DNA of 64,000 nt from Papilionanthe hookeriana x Papilionanthe teres. Taxonomy: Eukaryota; Streptophyta; Magnoliopsida; Asparagales; Orchidaceae. Each line of letters opens with the position of its first letter. Position 1 is the stretch's first letter. Made by a program: the position numbers and the translations under genes. The stretch spans positions 26,440,345 to 26,504,344 of the forward strand of contig CM040439.1 in the NCBI GenBank assembly GCA_022702705.1, in the 5' to 3' direction. Under the pieces are notes generated by a model. That model was not told where the DNA came from and ran no database searches. It was given only the letters and a program-made list of their open reading frames with translations. Shown in pieces: positions 47,137 to 59,134 of the stretch.

Positions 47137-48532
47137 GTTACTTCCTCCCTAAGTGTTGACTATTAATGCGTTCTATGTCTCCAGATGCACTAACTGTTAT
47201 GCCTCTTTATTTTAACAAGTTGGTTTAATAGCTCATTATTTAGCATTTTTAGCTATTTGTACTTGGCATCAACATCATACATTGTACATTCTTTTATTAT
47301 CAATGCTTCTCATCGATTTTTTTATTTTAATTATCTTGTGAGTATTCATGCTAAACTTCTATCTTTTGTATATTTAATTGCTGATCACGGGTAATGTAGA
47401 AAGCCCTTATTGATGCAACAGAATTGAGCTATTGAAGTTAATCTAGAAGGTCTAGCACTTTTGTTCTCATCACAAGTAATATAAAATCAAGAAGGATTAG
47501 GTCTCAAATTATTCATATTTCCACCCAATCATTTTAGTGTTGTACAAAGCAAAGATGTAACAACAATAAAAACAAAATTGATAATGGAGATTAATGAATA
47601 ACAACAACAACGAAACAAAATGAGCCATTTAAAGTTAAGATTTAGCGAACATGTAAGATGTTGCAACGAGCAATATGATTTTAATGGAACAAAAAAATCA
47701 AATAATGAACAATAGGCGTGATATTGATGCAGTGTAGAATTCAATGAGAAAATCCTGTTAGCATGCAAGATGCATCAATGGCCAATGATAAAGTTGGAAA
47801 CATCTAAGAACAATTCACAATGACAATGAGAACCTAAGATAACTGAGTTTCAGTAAGCCGTAAAGAGCCAAGTGATTAAAACAATAAAATTCATGTAAAA
47901 ATTGAGGGAAAGGAAGATCAAAGAACATGATCCTACATAGGACTTCACTTTGATGACAAATAATTGATTTAATTGGATAGAAGTTCTGTCATTCTTACTT
48001 CTATTTCGTTATTGCGTTGGGAGTAAGTGGACACGAGAAAACAAATATAAGAACAAGGGCAAAAATATAAATATGCATAAAATAAATAAACTAGGGAGAT
48101 ATGATTTGTGTTCAAGGTAGTTTCACCTACGTCCATGTGTGCCTTGAAAGTCTTATCTCGCCCATTTTTAAAGTACTAATGCATTTTTAGAAGGTAGATT
48201 ATGTAACCATGCCTTTTTTTATTGTTTTTTTTTGTTTGTTTTGTGTAGATTTAAGAGTATGTTTACATATATGGTCGAAACTTCGTAAAATTATAAGCCA
48301 CTATAGTGAGTTATCCTCGACCTTCTAAATAATATCCCTTAATTAAGGAGGTTGCCGGCTTATATTTATTTGTTTGATTTGCAAATGAGGTGTATGCATG
48401 TGAACTATAAAAATTGCACCTGTTTCTATCATATATTTGAGAGATTCTTGGTTGAATTTTTAGAATATATATTATATATTATATTATAAGACACCATCCA
48501 TAGATATTGCCCTCTAATTAGAATTTTCTTAC
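47137..48532 (+). other. Start of intron 11 of the sugar transporter
   Basis: GTTACTTCC donor at 47137. AT-rich; no exon of the expected C-terminal sequence in any frame. It ends at the retroelement insertion (CTTAC at 48528-48532). Confidence 0.75.
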
Positions 48533-48954
48533 TGTTGACCTCATTTTCTGTGAGGTCTGATTCTTTCTCCTAGAGCCTAGGATCTAGTCTTCAGACTTCC
48601 CTATTGACTATCTTAGAGGACTAGTAACAGGACCCACTCTTTTAGAAACTCAAACCATCTCCTGACTCTTTTTGTGATGCCTCATACGAGTGGTCACAAG
48701 AACTCAATTCTTAGTTGCAAGGGCTAATGACCAGTATGTGGAGGCCCAAAAAGAGTTTCTCTAAAGTTTAAAAGCCTTGGGGCACCCATTAGAATTTTCA
48801 TACACATAAATATCATAATTCGTGACACCTACACCTGTAAAGACTTCACAATTAATCGAAATATAAATCAATTTTTGAAACAATTGATCGCAAACTCGAA
48901 ATTTTTAGAATATTTAATTTGACGCATTTCATTTTTTACCTGATTGCCGACGAA

Positions 48955-49310
48955 ATTCTCCAGAAGACCCAAAATGACAAAATGGACTGCGCTGGCGCGT
49001 TCGGAATGTCGATTTTACTTAAGGACACCTGTATTGCTATAATTCCGGACACGAGCAAATTGCATGAAAATCGACAAGCTTGTCCGAATGACCCCAGATG
49101 ATGAAACAGACTGCGTCAACACGTCCGGAACGTCGATTTTACCTATGAAGGACACCCATATTGCTTGACTTCATTGCACGTAAAAATGTGCAAATTATTA
49201 TTTAAATTTGACACGATTATCGAAAAATAGTCAAACGACCTCAGATAATGAAATGGATTGCGCCAGTGCGCACAAGACGTCGATTTTAGTTAGGGAGGAC
49301 GCCCATTTTG
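48955..49310 (+). repeat. Triplicated block in the solo LTR
   Basis: Three units of about 110 bp share ATGACAAAATGGACTGCG-like text followed by GTCGATTTTA and a GGACACC run. In the LTR at 15010-19984 the matching block (about 19440-19560) is single. Confidence 0.75.
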
Positions 49311-49439
49311 TTAAGGTTCCGCGCACGAATAAATTGCACGTGAATTAATATTTTTAATTAAAATAATATAATAAAGCAAAATAAAATAACAAAAAAAAGA
49401 AAAAAACCAAAATCCCTTTTTTAAACCCACGCTCACGCC

Positions 49440-50144
49440 TAGGGGTTTAAACGAACTGAACACGAACGAACAGAGCTAGTGTTCGTGTTCAAAATATTTG
49501 AATACATCAGTGCTCGTGTTTGATTTGTTTAACAAACTGAACGAAAAAAAATTGTTCGTGTTCGTCTTGTTTGCTTATTGAACGAATCGAACACAAACTT
49601 CTTGACGAACCGAACACGAACTGTTCGCGAACAAGCTTTTTTGACAGCCCTAGCTTTGATAACATACTTTCTCAAAACTAAGTAAATTGATCAGGTATTC
49701 CATACACATCAGGTAATCCATATTTTCTCAAAATGAAGCAAACTGAATAAGACGTTCAAGGTTTTGTTTAGAGTTTTATTTTAATATATAGTATAATATG
49801 TTAATTATAATATTATAATATTTATATTAATATAATTAATACTTATAATATTATTATTGTTATTAATAATTTATAGAAGTTTAATTATTTAAAATATGAT
49901 AAATTTTTATAATATATAATTATTTTTAAAATATCATAATTTTTTATAGATAGTTATTTTAAATTATTTTATATTTTGAACAATAACGAACCAAACACGA
50001 ACAAACACATCACTGTCCGTGTTTGGTTCGTTTAACAAATCGAACGAAAAAAATTGTTCGTGTTCGTCTCGTTTGCTTATCAAACACTTCTTGTCGAACT
50101 GAACACGAACTGTTCGCGAACAACGAGCTTTTTTGACAGCCCTA
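49440..50144. mobile_element. hAT-like MITE
   Basis: Ends TAGGGGTTTAAACGAAC and (reverse) TAGGGCTGTCAAAAAAGCTC. The 8-bp flanks are CTCACGCC (49432-49439) and CTCACACC (50145-50152), one C/T difference. Internally it is built of two diverged copies of a block rich in GAACACGAAC/GTTCGTGTTC, separated by an AT-rich stretch. No transposase. Confidence 0.75.
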
Positions 50145-50152
50145 CTCACACC

Positions 50153-53100
50153 TCTCCCTCCTGATTCTCCCCTATTCGGCCCTATCGAATTGCTGGCTCG
50201 CCCCCCTCCCTTTCGCGAGCCCTAGCAGGTCCGCACCCGCGCCCCCTCTTCCATTCTCGAACAAGCTAGCTCGCGCGAGCCCTAGCCTGCGCACTTCCCT
50301 CTTGTGCGATCCCTAGCTCGCACATCTCCCTATTCGCGCAACTTCGACTGACCTGCGAGCAGGACGGCCGACGGTCTATCTTCTTGAGGCCAACCTTTCC
50401 TCTTTCCTATTTGGCCACCTTAGGCTCGTAGGTGGATGTGCTTTTCTTCCTTGCCTATAAAAACCCTAGTTAGGGTGAGAATTGAGTTATTGAAATTTTG
50501 GTTATGGACAGTTGCTGCTGGAATTTTCTGGGATAGTTCTTGAAATTTTCTTGAGTTTTCTTTGTGTTTTCATCAAGAGGTAACATTTCTTACAACTTTC
50601 TTTTCAACATGTAAGAATGTATTTGCTTGAGGTAATTATTATAGGGCTGTTTTGATGGCCATTTTTTTTATTTTGCTTCAAGAAAGGTTTGAAAACTGTT
50701 TTTAAACTGTATGGCCCATTGTTTTGAAAAGGCATTAATGCCGTGCTTAAACTTTGGTATACTCTTCTTTCGGTGATAATTCGAAAAAAAAAAAAAAAGA
50801 GTATATGAGATTCCTGGAGTATGGTACATTGAGACCCTAAGTTTCTTATGGGTTTTACATTTCATCATGTGGCTTAAATGTTTATTTTATTCTACAAAGA
50901 AATAGTTTTATTAAGAAATATTTTTATTTGTGAAGAGGAAATTGGAAGCTTGAATTCATCAATGTAATGTTTGAAAGAATTGAGCATGTCATGGTAAATA
51001 TCTACAGACTCATCTTTCTTTAATTAACCATCTTCTTGTTAAGTTTTGGTCATGTGGGAATTTAAGACTTGCTGCAGTGAAGATTAACGAAATGTGATAC
51101 ATTCAAGTATTTAGATAAGGGTGTTTGAAAGATTTGCAATATTAATAATCTAGTAGGTTTGGTTTACTTGATAGTGCTGCTATCATTTTTTTATGGAAAC
51201 TAACTCGATGCTCAAGTGAACCTTGAAGTGCACATTAATAATCCTTGTGTATACCTTCACGTGCAAACCAGATTCTTGCAAGGTTTAAACATTTAATGTC
51301 TCACACTCCTGCATATTCATATGTCTATGTAGTTATTCATATGTCAATGTAGCTTGAGATCTGGTTTCTTTCCATTTGCATTACTCTTCTTATGCATTTA
51401 AAGCTACATTAATTCCTTTTATATCAATCAAGAATTTGGGTACTGTTTTGGAGGCAATAAAAACACCGTTTTAGGGTTGTTTTGGGGCATTTTGGAGGGC
51501 TAGTTTGAGGCAATCTATGCATTGTTTTGAGACATTTTGGAGGGCTGATTTGAAAATAGTTTTGGGAGCCTTTAAATACTGATTTTGGGCCGATTACACA
51601 TTGTCTTTGGAAACTTTTAGGTGCATTTTTTTTTGGGCAGTTTAAAACTGATTTATGGAGGCTTTTACACACCGATTTGTGTTTTAAGTGTTGATTTTTG
51701 GAGCCTTCCTTGATCCCTACTTGAATGGCTTTCAAAGCATGATCACAACTATATTCTAGTTTACATTTTGGCATGGTTGGAAGAGGAAATTGGGAGCTCC
51801 CCACTACCCTTACCCGAAAGCCATTGGGTCTCTTTTGTTGCGGTGAATTAGTTCTCTCTTTCTCCTTTTCTCTCTCTGTGATGCTTTTATATGGGAGCTA
51901 TGTTTGCCTTATTAACTTTGCTGATTTGGGCTTACACTAATTCTCATTTTGGGAATTTAAGTATGTCTTTTCGGGATTGAAGTTTTCTTGAGCTTAAGCA
52001 TCGTTTTAAGGTTGTTTTGATTGTCTGTTCGAGAAGATTTAAACACCTTTTGAGGGCCGATCCACCCTTCATCTTTCTCTGCTCTTTTGGATGGATTAGT
52101 CCCTCTTCTCTCTCACCCCATTTTTTTTCTTTTTTTTCCTTGCTTCTTGGTTTGATTTAGTTGCTTAAGTCTGAAACATAAGCGCGCATATATAGCCATC
52201 GCTATATATAAACCATCAAGCAAGGCTTAAGTTGGATGGTTCGGGATTTAAGGCCGATGATGACCGACATTTGCGCATAAAGCATAATAATATTACATCA
52301 TACAGCATCGGGACCTGACTCAAGAACCCGGTGAGAGTGTAGGATGTATATATTATTCACCGACATTAGGCTAGCGAGACTCGTCTTTTTAGACTGCTAG
52401 CTGTCCTAGCCCGACAGTGATTGACTCGTGAAAGATCTATTTTGCAAAATATATAAATATAAGGACATAACAGATATTTTTCTTAAAAAAATATACTTTT
52501 GATTGCTAAACAAAAAAAAAACTTTTTTTTATCTATATGTATAACAAACTACAAATTTTAAATGATACAATGTGATCGTCCACTTGTCAATTGCCTGTAC
52601 TGGGCTAAGAATTGCCCTCCTAAGCTTGTCTTGTTGGAAATTTCTAGTGGAATGTCGGGCTTTATGTATGTGGATGACCGATGGTTGCCTACAGAGTACC
52701 TCGAGAATGGTAAATCTGAGTCTACCCCACCTGAATGCTTATGGTTTTTCCTCGATTTCTCGTGCGTTTCCTATGGTTTTCTTTGAGTTTTCGTGGGTCA
52801 CTTGTGATTTTCTCCTGGTTTTTCGTGTGTTTCCTATATTTTTTTGGGTCACTCGTGATTTTCTTCGAGTCTCTTTCATGTGAAACACCGCTACTTGTTC
52901 TTTTACATAAATGCATGATAGTCTTGCCTGTTAAATTCCATACTATACTTGTTTACTTTACCTACGACGCTAACCCCATTTGCATGAGCAGCAGACCTGC
53001 CAGTTACACATGCTTATTTTATATTTATAACATTTTATCGTCTCTAATGCACATTCTACTTCTCTTCTTTACTGTACATTTTATTGTTTTTTCTTTACTG

Positions 53101-54016
53101 CCGGTTTTCCTTACTGCACTATTTATTGTTTCTCTTATTGTTCTTTTATTTATGCGTATTATAACTTTAGAATAAGAGAATAGTAGTCTTGTTTTATAAG
53201 AGGTACACAGCGGCAGATCACCGACCCAACAACTGTATGTACACTTAAACCTTATACCCTTTAACTGCCGTGACAAGAAGCTTGGATCAACCTTTCCAGG
53301 CGGAGTGAGGAAGTAAGAGGACAAAGGACGACAATCAAGACGCAACAAGAAGCGGATCTACTTCAGTTAAATACTTCCTTAGAATTAAATAATATAACAT
53401 ATAGGACCTCGAGATAGTCCGCTTAGTGTGACGTAAACCCCCACCTTGTCTTTTAGGCTTTTGCACAACCTTGTTGTGCAATGAAAGTTCACAACCTTGT
53501 TGTGCAATAAAAGTCCTAACACCTTTAGGATTTCAAAATTGTCGTTTGGTAAATCCTAACATCTTTCTAGGCAATTCGCACAATCAGATGTCGTGCGAAT
53601 ATAAGTCCCAAACTCTACTTAAATTACAGGATTGAAACACTAAATAATATCATTTTAAAAACATAAAGCCAGACAATAGGATAGATGAGGAGTCACCGAT
53701 GTTCTCCTGAAAATAACTGTTCCTATTTTAAGCCAATCTCTTTTGACTTTTTTGTGTCCTACCTTGAACATCTGAACTTTGAAATTGTGAAGGCAAAACC
53801 ACTAATCTTAATCGAGAGTTTTCTTAAGTGACACCGTCATTTAAGATATAATTAACTGTAGGGGTTTGCTTCTATAGGGAACTAAGAATCCAGGTAAAAT
53901 AAATTCTACTAAATCTTTATATCAAGTAGGGGAACTTGTCGACCATACATCAAATGTTTCGTAGACCAAACGGATGTCAAAATTCTTTAGTTTAGGTGAT
54001 TAAGCCTACTTACAAG
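50153..54016 (+). other. Remainder of the solo LTR before element B
   Basis: Non-coding. It contains the TATA box (50456-50462), a candidate splice donor (50579/50580), degenerate units around TTTTGGGGCATTTTGGAGGGC at 51430-51680, and a duplicated palindromic CACAACCTTGTTGTGCAAT at 53470-53505. Confidence 0.65.
50456..50462 (+). promoter_or_regulatory. TATA box of the solo LTR
   Basis: TATAAAA following a GC-rich U3 end; same position as CTATAAATA in the other A LTR. It could drive sense transcription from within intron 11. Confidence 0.5.
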
Positions 54017-54424
54017 TGTTGACCTCACTTTTGTCGAGGTTTAGTTTTCCTCCTAGGATTTAGGGTTAGCTTTAGGAGCTTCCCTGACGATCTTAGACTC
54101 CTAGCAATGGGCCTACCTCGTTTTAGATTGCTTGAAGCCACTTCGTCACTTTTTTGGAATCCCGGACGAAATTCCGTACCGCTAGCTCATAACAGGTTGA
54201 AATTAACGTTAGGAATCCAAATTGAGTTCCTATAGGACCACCGGACCTTAGGACAGCCTTGTGCACGTTTCTTGCACCACTGCGCACAAATTCTTCGTTT
54301 TGTGGCCTCGACGCTTTCAGTTCTCCGCGACGGATCAAAGATTAAAGTCAGAACGTCGAGACGATCAACAACAAGCTCGAAATTCAAACAGGGCCAAATT
54401 TGACGCACTTTTCAGCGGCCGACA
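54017..54424 (+). repeat. Element B 5' LTR
   Basis: 408 bp, TGTTGACC to GGCCGACA. It shares its start and end with the A LTR but lacks the 4.5-kb middle, and no TATA box is visible. It differs from 61074-61484 at a few per cent. Confidence 0.93.
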
Positions 54425-54429
54425 ACTTC

Positions 54430-54446
54430 TGACGACTCCGCTGGGG
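54430..54446 (+). other. Element B primer binding site
   Basis: TGACGACTCCGCTGGGG, one mismatch from the site of element A, after a 5-nt spacer. Confidence 0.8.
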
Positions 54447-54670
54447 AATAGTTCTACTCTCCATTATGATCAAAGGTTTCTATCTTCATACATCGACAAT
54501 GTGTCCATGCCCCTCATGGTCCAAATTGTCATTCTTCCGTTGGCATGCTTTGCTCATTTCTTTCTTGGGCAAGCACGGTCAACTCTCTTGATTTCAGAAC
54601 TATCTGTTTGACCACCTCAAACAAAGTGGTTTTGGAATCTTTAGGATTTTCTTTTTTTGTGTGTGGGGTC

Positions 54671-54688
54671 GGACTCCCAATAGGTGTG
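54671..54688 (+). promoter_or_regulatory. Leader complementarity site of element B
   Basis: GGACTCCCAATAGGTGTG, 225 nt after the primer binding site. It can pair with CACACCTATTGGGGGTCC at 61053-61070 (one G-U pair). Confidence 0.6.
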
Positions 54689-55080
54689 TCTGTGCGCGAG
54701 ATGCGTTGTGAATTCAGCCCAGGACTGTGTCCTGAATTTCACTTTTATTCCGTGTCTCTCGGGTTTGATTTGCTATCAGTAAATTAAACCAAACTTCTAC
54801 TTTCGTACCTTTCACTCAAATTTTGAAATTAAACGAACAATGTTAACAAATATAAAACCCGAAAAACAAAAAAATAAAATAAGGTGAAAACACCAAACAT
54901 AATAAGAGAATTGCCCAGTTTGCAGTACAAGTGCAGAGTAGCTAGTACTTCCGTCGAGACTACAAGAGCACGGACGTTATCGACTTTCGTAAATTCTTTA
55001 AATGCCGTGAATGATGTCTTCACCAAAGTTGATCTTTTCTTCTCCTCCGGAGTAGAGTTCGCCGTCAATAGGGATTAGCT

Positions 55081-55860
55081 GCCTGAGCTGTCAATCATTA
55101 AGTTTGGGCAAGGGTTCGACGATGTTGAAGTTAAGTTCGGGGATGTGACTATTGAAATGATGAAGCCTGAAATGAGCAAGTCCGTTAAGCAAATTGTAAT
55201 GTTCAACCTGAAATCTGTTGAGGAACTCCCCATGCCAAAGAATGAATGGATTGAGAAGAACTCTGTTATCGTTATGAGCGTTGGGACGTCTCCTAAGGCT
55301 ATTTTTGCTCCTACTGTCGAATTCACTACTGCTGTACCAGTCGCTCCGCTAACTAAAGGAAAAAATATTCTACATGAGAAAGAGTCAGTCGATGCTTGTG
55401 TTCTACCTCTGCTAAGTTCAAGATCGACTCCGATTCGAAGTCCGTACAAATGACTAAGACACAAGAATGGAGACGCGATCAGGGAATTCTGAAGATTAAG
55501 CAACCGCAACGGTCTGAAGAACAATCGTTCCAGTTGAGACCATACCAGATAGATGGGAGACAAGGTCCAACAATGAATCAACGATTAAGCAATGTATACC
55601 CGTTCAAAGAAGAGTCAGTGTCGCAAATATTCCGTTACTTGATAAAGAAGCCAGATTTCAGACTACCGTAGCCAAAGAAGCCAGAGGAGGCCGGCAAGAA
55701 AAATCATCCTCAGTACTGCCCATACCACCGAATGCTCGGCCATACCATAGAAAACTGCTTCAGCTTCAAGGATTGGCTCGAGAAGAATTTTAGAAATGGA
55801 AATGTGATAATCCCGAATGAGTACTTAAAAGAATTTGAAAAAGGTTCTATAAATACGATT
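55081..55860 (+). pseudogene. Element B gag, N-terminal part with an upstream knuckle module
   Basis: LPELSIIKFGQGFDDVEVKF (shared with element A's gag N-terminus), then, after frame changes, DSKSVQMTKTQEWRRDQGI, VYPFKEESVSQIFRYLIKK, PDFRLP, a TAG stop at 55669-55671 where the relative has Glu, then PKKPEE and CPYHRMLGHTIENCFSFKDW with NGNVIIPNEYLKEFEKGSIN. The knuckle module thus stands before the capsid core, not after it. Confidence 0.8.
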
Positions 55861-57092
55861 TTGGGTGATTCAACTGACTTCTACACGACGACGCCGCTGC
55901 TCGAGGGAATAAGTGATGTTTCTCCAAAACTTTCAGCTGATCTTAAAGCTATCAAAGGAAAGTCAATTGAGTCCGCTTTGGAAAAGCTTCGAGCTAACAT
56001 TGCACGACTGTCTAAAGATCGGAAAGAAGACTTGGAAGATGAAGATTACAACCTAACAGGTTACGTGGAGGGCAAATTCGCAGAAATCAACGTCGTCGAG
56101 ACCCGAGCCATGTTAGCCGCGAGTGACACTCCTCTTCGTGAGGAGGACACTGCGGATGAGTGGCAAAGGGCCTCCCAGCAAAAAGATGAAATTATTAACC
56201 GTCTCGAGAAGAAGATCGAAGAAATGACGACTGCTATGGCTACAATACAAGGACAGTCGCACTCACAGCAAGTAGCATCCCCAAAGATGAACCAGCCAGA
56301 GGTTGTTCATGTCACCGACGAAAGAATGGAAGTCGCTTCTGCAAGCCGAGATGAGTCGCCAAAGAAAGATTCAACTCAGATTATGGTGCCAGAAAAAGAC
56401 ATTAAACAGCTGGTCGAACAACAGGTAAAGGAAGCCTTAGCCCAGTCGAAAGGGGGCGCGTCAATTTCAAAGGGTAGACCCTACCCGGAGGAGTTCGATG
56501 CCATCCCATATCCTAAGGGTTTTGTGCCACCAACCTTTAAGACTTTCGATGGAATGGGCAACCCCCGTCAGCACGTTGCACACTTCCGAGCGAGTTGCTG
56601 CAACGCGAGGGGTCGCGAGGCACTACTTTTCCGCCAGTTCGTAAGCAGTTTTTCAGGAATTGCATTTGATTGGTATGCAGAATTGCCTAACGGGTCGATC
56701 AGGACGTTTACAGAATTGGAAAATTTGTTTGTGAAGAGATTTGTATAATGGAACGTCAGAAACCCATAGAGACTTTGATGGAGTATATTCTACGATGGAG
56801 AAACTTGAGCATGAAATGCGAGCCTCAATTGCAGGAACAACATGCGATTGAGATCTTGCTCAAGAGCATCCATGGACCGATAGCTTTCATGCTTAAAGGA
56901 CTCACCATCAAGTCGTTTGAAAAGTTACTCAGTAAAGCCAGCAGCTTACAAGAAGAGATTAAGCATACGGAGTCCCAGGAAAAAACTGAAAAGCCCAGAC
57001 CAGTGAAAGCTTTTGAGAAAAGATCCGGAGTAGTGACAACGATCGACAAAGGTAAGCAGCCCATGCAGATACAGACCGAGCAGTCACCTTGA
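55861..57092 (+). pseudogene. Element B gag, coiled coil and capsid core
   Basis: EGKFAEINVVETRAM, NRLEKKIEEMTTAMATIQGQ (coiled coil), KQLVEQQVKEALAQSKGG, GRPYPEEFDAIPYPKGFVPP, FKTFDGMGNPRQHVAHFRAS, AFDWYAELPNGSIRTFTELE (Ty3/gypsy capsid). A TAA at 56746-56748 overlaps the next start; the reading goes on as METLMEYILRWRNLS-like text (TLMEYILRWRNLSMKCEPQL) and GPIAFMLKGLTIKSFEKLLS to TGA 57090-57092. It is the best preserved gag core in the window. Confidence 0.87.
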
Positions 57093-57616
57093 TACAGTCA
57101 GCAGCAGCAGCCGCCTCAGTACGGTCAATTTCCACATCAGTACAGTCAGTCGCTTCCTCAGTTCAGTCAGCCGCCTCAGTGGTATGTTCCACACCCACAG
57201 CAGTACTTTCAGCTACCGAAGCAGTACGTTCAACAACCACCGCAGTATATTTAGCATGTCCAACAAGATCGGCCACGGTACAATCAACTTAGTCAAGCAA
57301 TCGTCTCAGCAGAAGGTCGTACAAAGCGGGTGGAAGACAGGTTCCAACAACGTCAGATCGGTTACACAGAAACTATTCCTTCAAGGATGATGCCGTGGCG
57401 AAGATCTTCAAGAATCTGATCAAGAAACCAGAGTTCAGGTTGCCTGAGCCGAAGAAACCGGAGGAGATGAACAAGAAGGACCACCCTAATTTTTGCCCAT
57501 ACCACAGGTTCGTTGGACATACCATAAATGAGTGCTTTAGCTTTAAAGACTGGCTTGAGGAGAATTTCAAGAATGGAAGCGTAACAATCCCCGATGAATA
57601 TTTGAAAGGAACTTGA
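57093..57616 (+). pseudogene. Element B gag, Gln/Pro-rich linker and second knuckle module
   Basis: After the TGA the same frame reads on as YSQQQQPPQYGQFPHQYSQ and similar P-Q-Y-x-Q repeats to TAG 57252-57254. A frame change then gives KIFKNLIKKPEFRLPEPKKP and CPYHRFVGHTINECFSFKDW, ending NGSVTIPDEYLKGT. This is the normally placed knuckle, a diverged copy of the upstream one. Confidence 0.82.
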
Positions 57617-59134
57617 AATAAGTTCTATCAATATGATTTCGATGACTTGTTTGCTTCAATTGAATTCTACGCAATCGACAACGGACGCGACACTTTTCGA
57701 TTACTATTGTACTACTTTTTGTTGCTCAAGCATTATCGCATTAAGCCGTACCATCTCTTCTATCGCAGTGAATGAAAGAAAAAAGAGTTTGTTTTTGTCC
57801 AGAATTGCTCAATATTTGGAAAGCTTAAATTGGATATTTTGCTAAGACTTCGACTTTAGGGAAGAATGAAATTAATGCTCTAATAACTGAGTCGTTTACT
57901 TTAAGGAATTTGGACTGGGTCCTAAGCAAATTCTGAAATGAAATAGTGTGGTTGAAATACAAGTAACTGACTCGGGATATCAAGAGCCTTTTAATTTTCT
58001 GCTATGTGGCTGGGTCCAGACTTTCAAATAAGTTATAATACCCCAGGATTTATATTAAGTGCATTTCAGAATTATTAATTAGGGAAGTTTTGACATTCAA
58101 AATCTTTAACAGAAATATGTCTTGCCAGATACAGTGATTCTCAGAAAACAAAAGGAGCAATAAAAAAAATGTTCCTGAGGAGAAGCTTGAGGTGGGCACA
58201 AAATTAAAAATTGGTGTCTCGATCAAGACATTCAAAATCTTTAACACGTGCTTTACCAGATATAGTAATCCTCAATAAAAAAAAGGAGAGCGAAAAGCTC
58301 AATGAAAATAAAAAAAAAGAAAGAAAAAGAAAAAGAATGCTCCCTGAGAAGAAGCTTGAGGCAAACATATAATAAAAAATTGATGTCTTAATCCTTCCCT
58401 GATTAATGAAACTTGGAAGACTACCTTAAGAAGATTCCTCTGATAATATGTTTTGAAAAGAGTCAAGTGATTCTATGCCTTTTTATCGGTGATTAATCGG
58501 CTCAGAAATATCTTAGGACAGTGAAAAATGTTTTGATCACATGAACAGAATTTTTGGGATCTGCTTAGGCCCAGAAAGAAGCAATTAAAGAAACGACGAC
58601 GATATTAACAATTAATGAAAATTCAACCCTGAAGTCATATCTTCAGCGCCCAGCAAATACGACTCCAACGTCAGTTCAAAGAACGTCAGAGCAATTTCTC
58701 AAAGACAATGTGGACAACCTCTACCGAATCACTGACAAATCAAACGAAAACTGCTACAAACGAAGCTACGAAATTTCGTCCTCTTCAGCGACGATGTTAT
58801 TAGAAATAACACATCTTTATAGGTGCTTGAAAGAATATAATTCCGATAGCACCTTAAAGAGTGGGTTATTTTCACGATTGTTTCAGAATCAATGGACGAT
58901 ACCTTAAGAAGTACTGTGCATCACAACGTTCAAAGACAACCTTATTTTACGAAGCACTTATATCGCCCTTGTCTGTGACTGGGTCCAAATTTTAAAACAA
59001 ATACAAATCCAGTAAAAAAAAAAACTCTGCATCAAACAAAATAATAGAAAAGAAACTTAAAAAAAAAAGAGAGAGAGAAAGAAAGAAAGTATTCCCTTCT
59101 CAATCCCGAGTACCTCACTCTCTTTTGCATTACT
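57617..59134 (+). other. Element B 3' non-coding region
   Basis: No pol motif. GGACTGGGTCCTAAG and neighbouring stretches match the 22121-23545 region of element A in the reverse orientation. Confidence 0.55.

Noticed and set aside
51424..51804. 126-codon minus-strand frame with repeated PPKCPKT-like text
   Set aside because: Translation of a degenerate nucleotide repeat inside the solo LTR; repeats do not keep frame and no family is recognised.
54829..55581. Minus-strand open frames opposite gag of element B
   Set aside because: Antisense shadows; the + strand carries gag text shared with element A.
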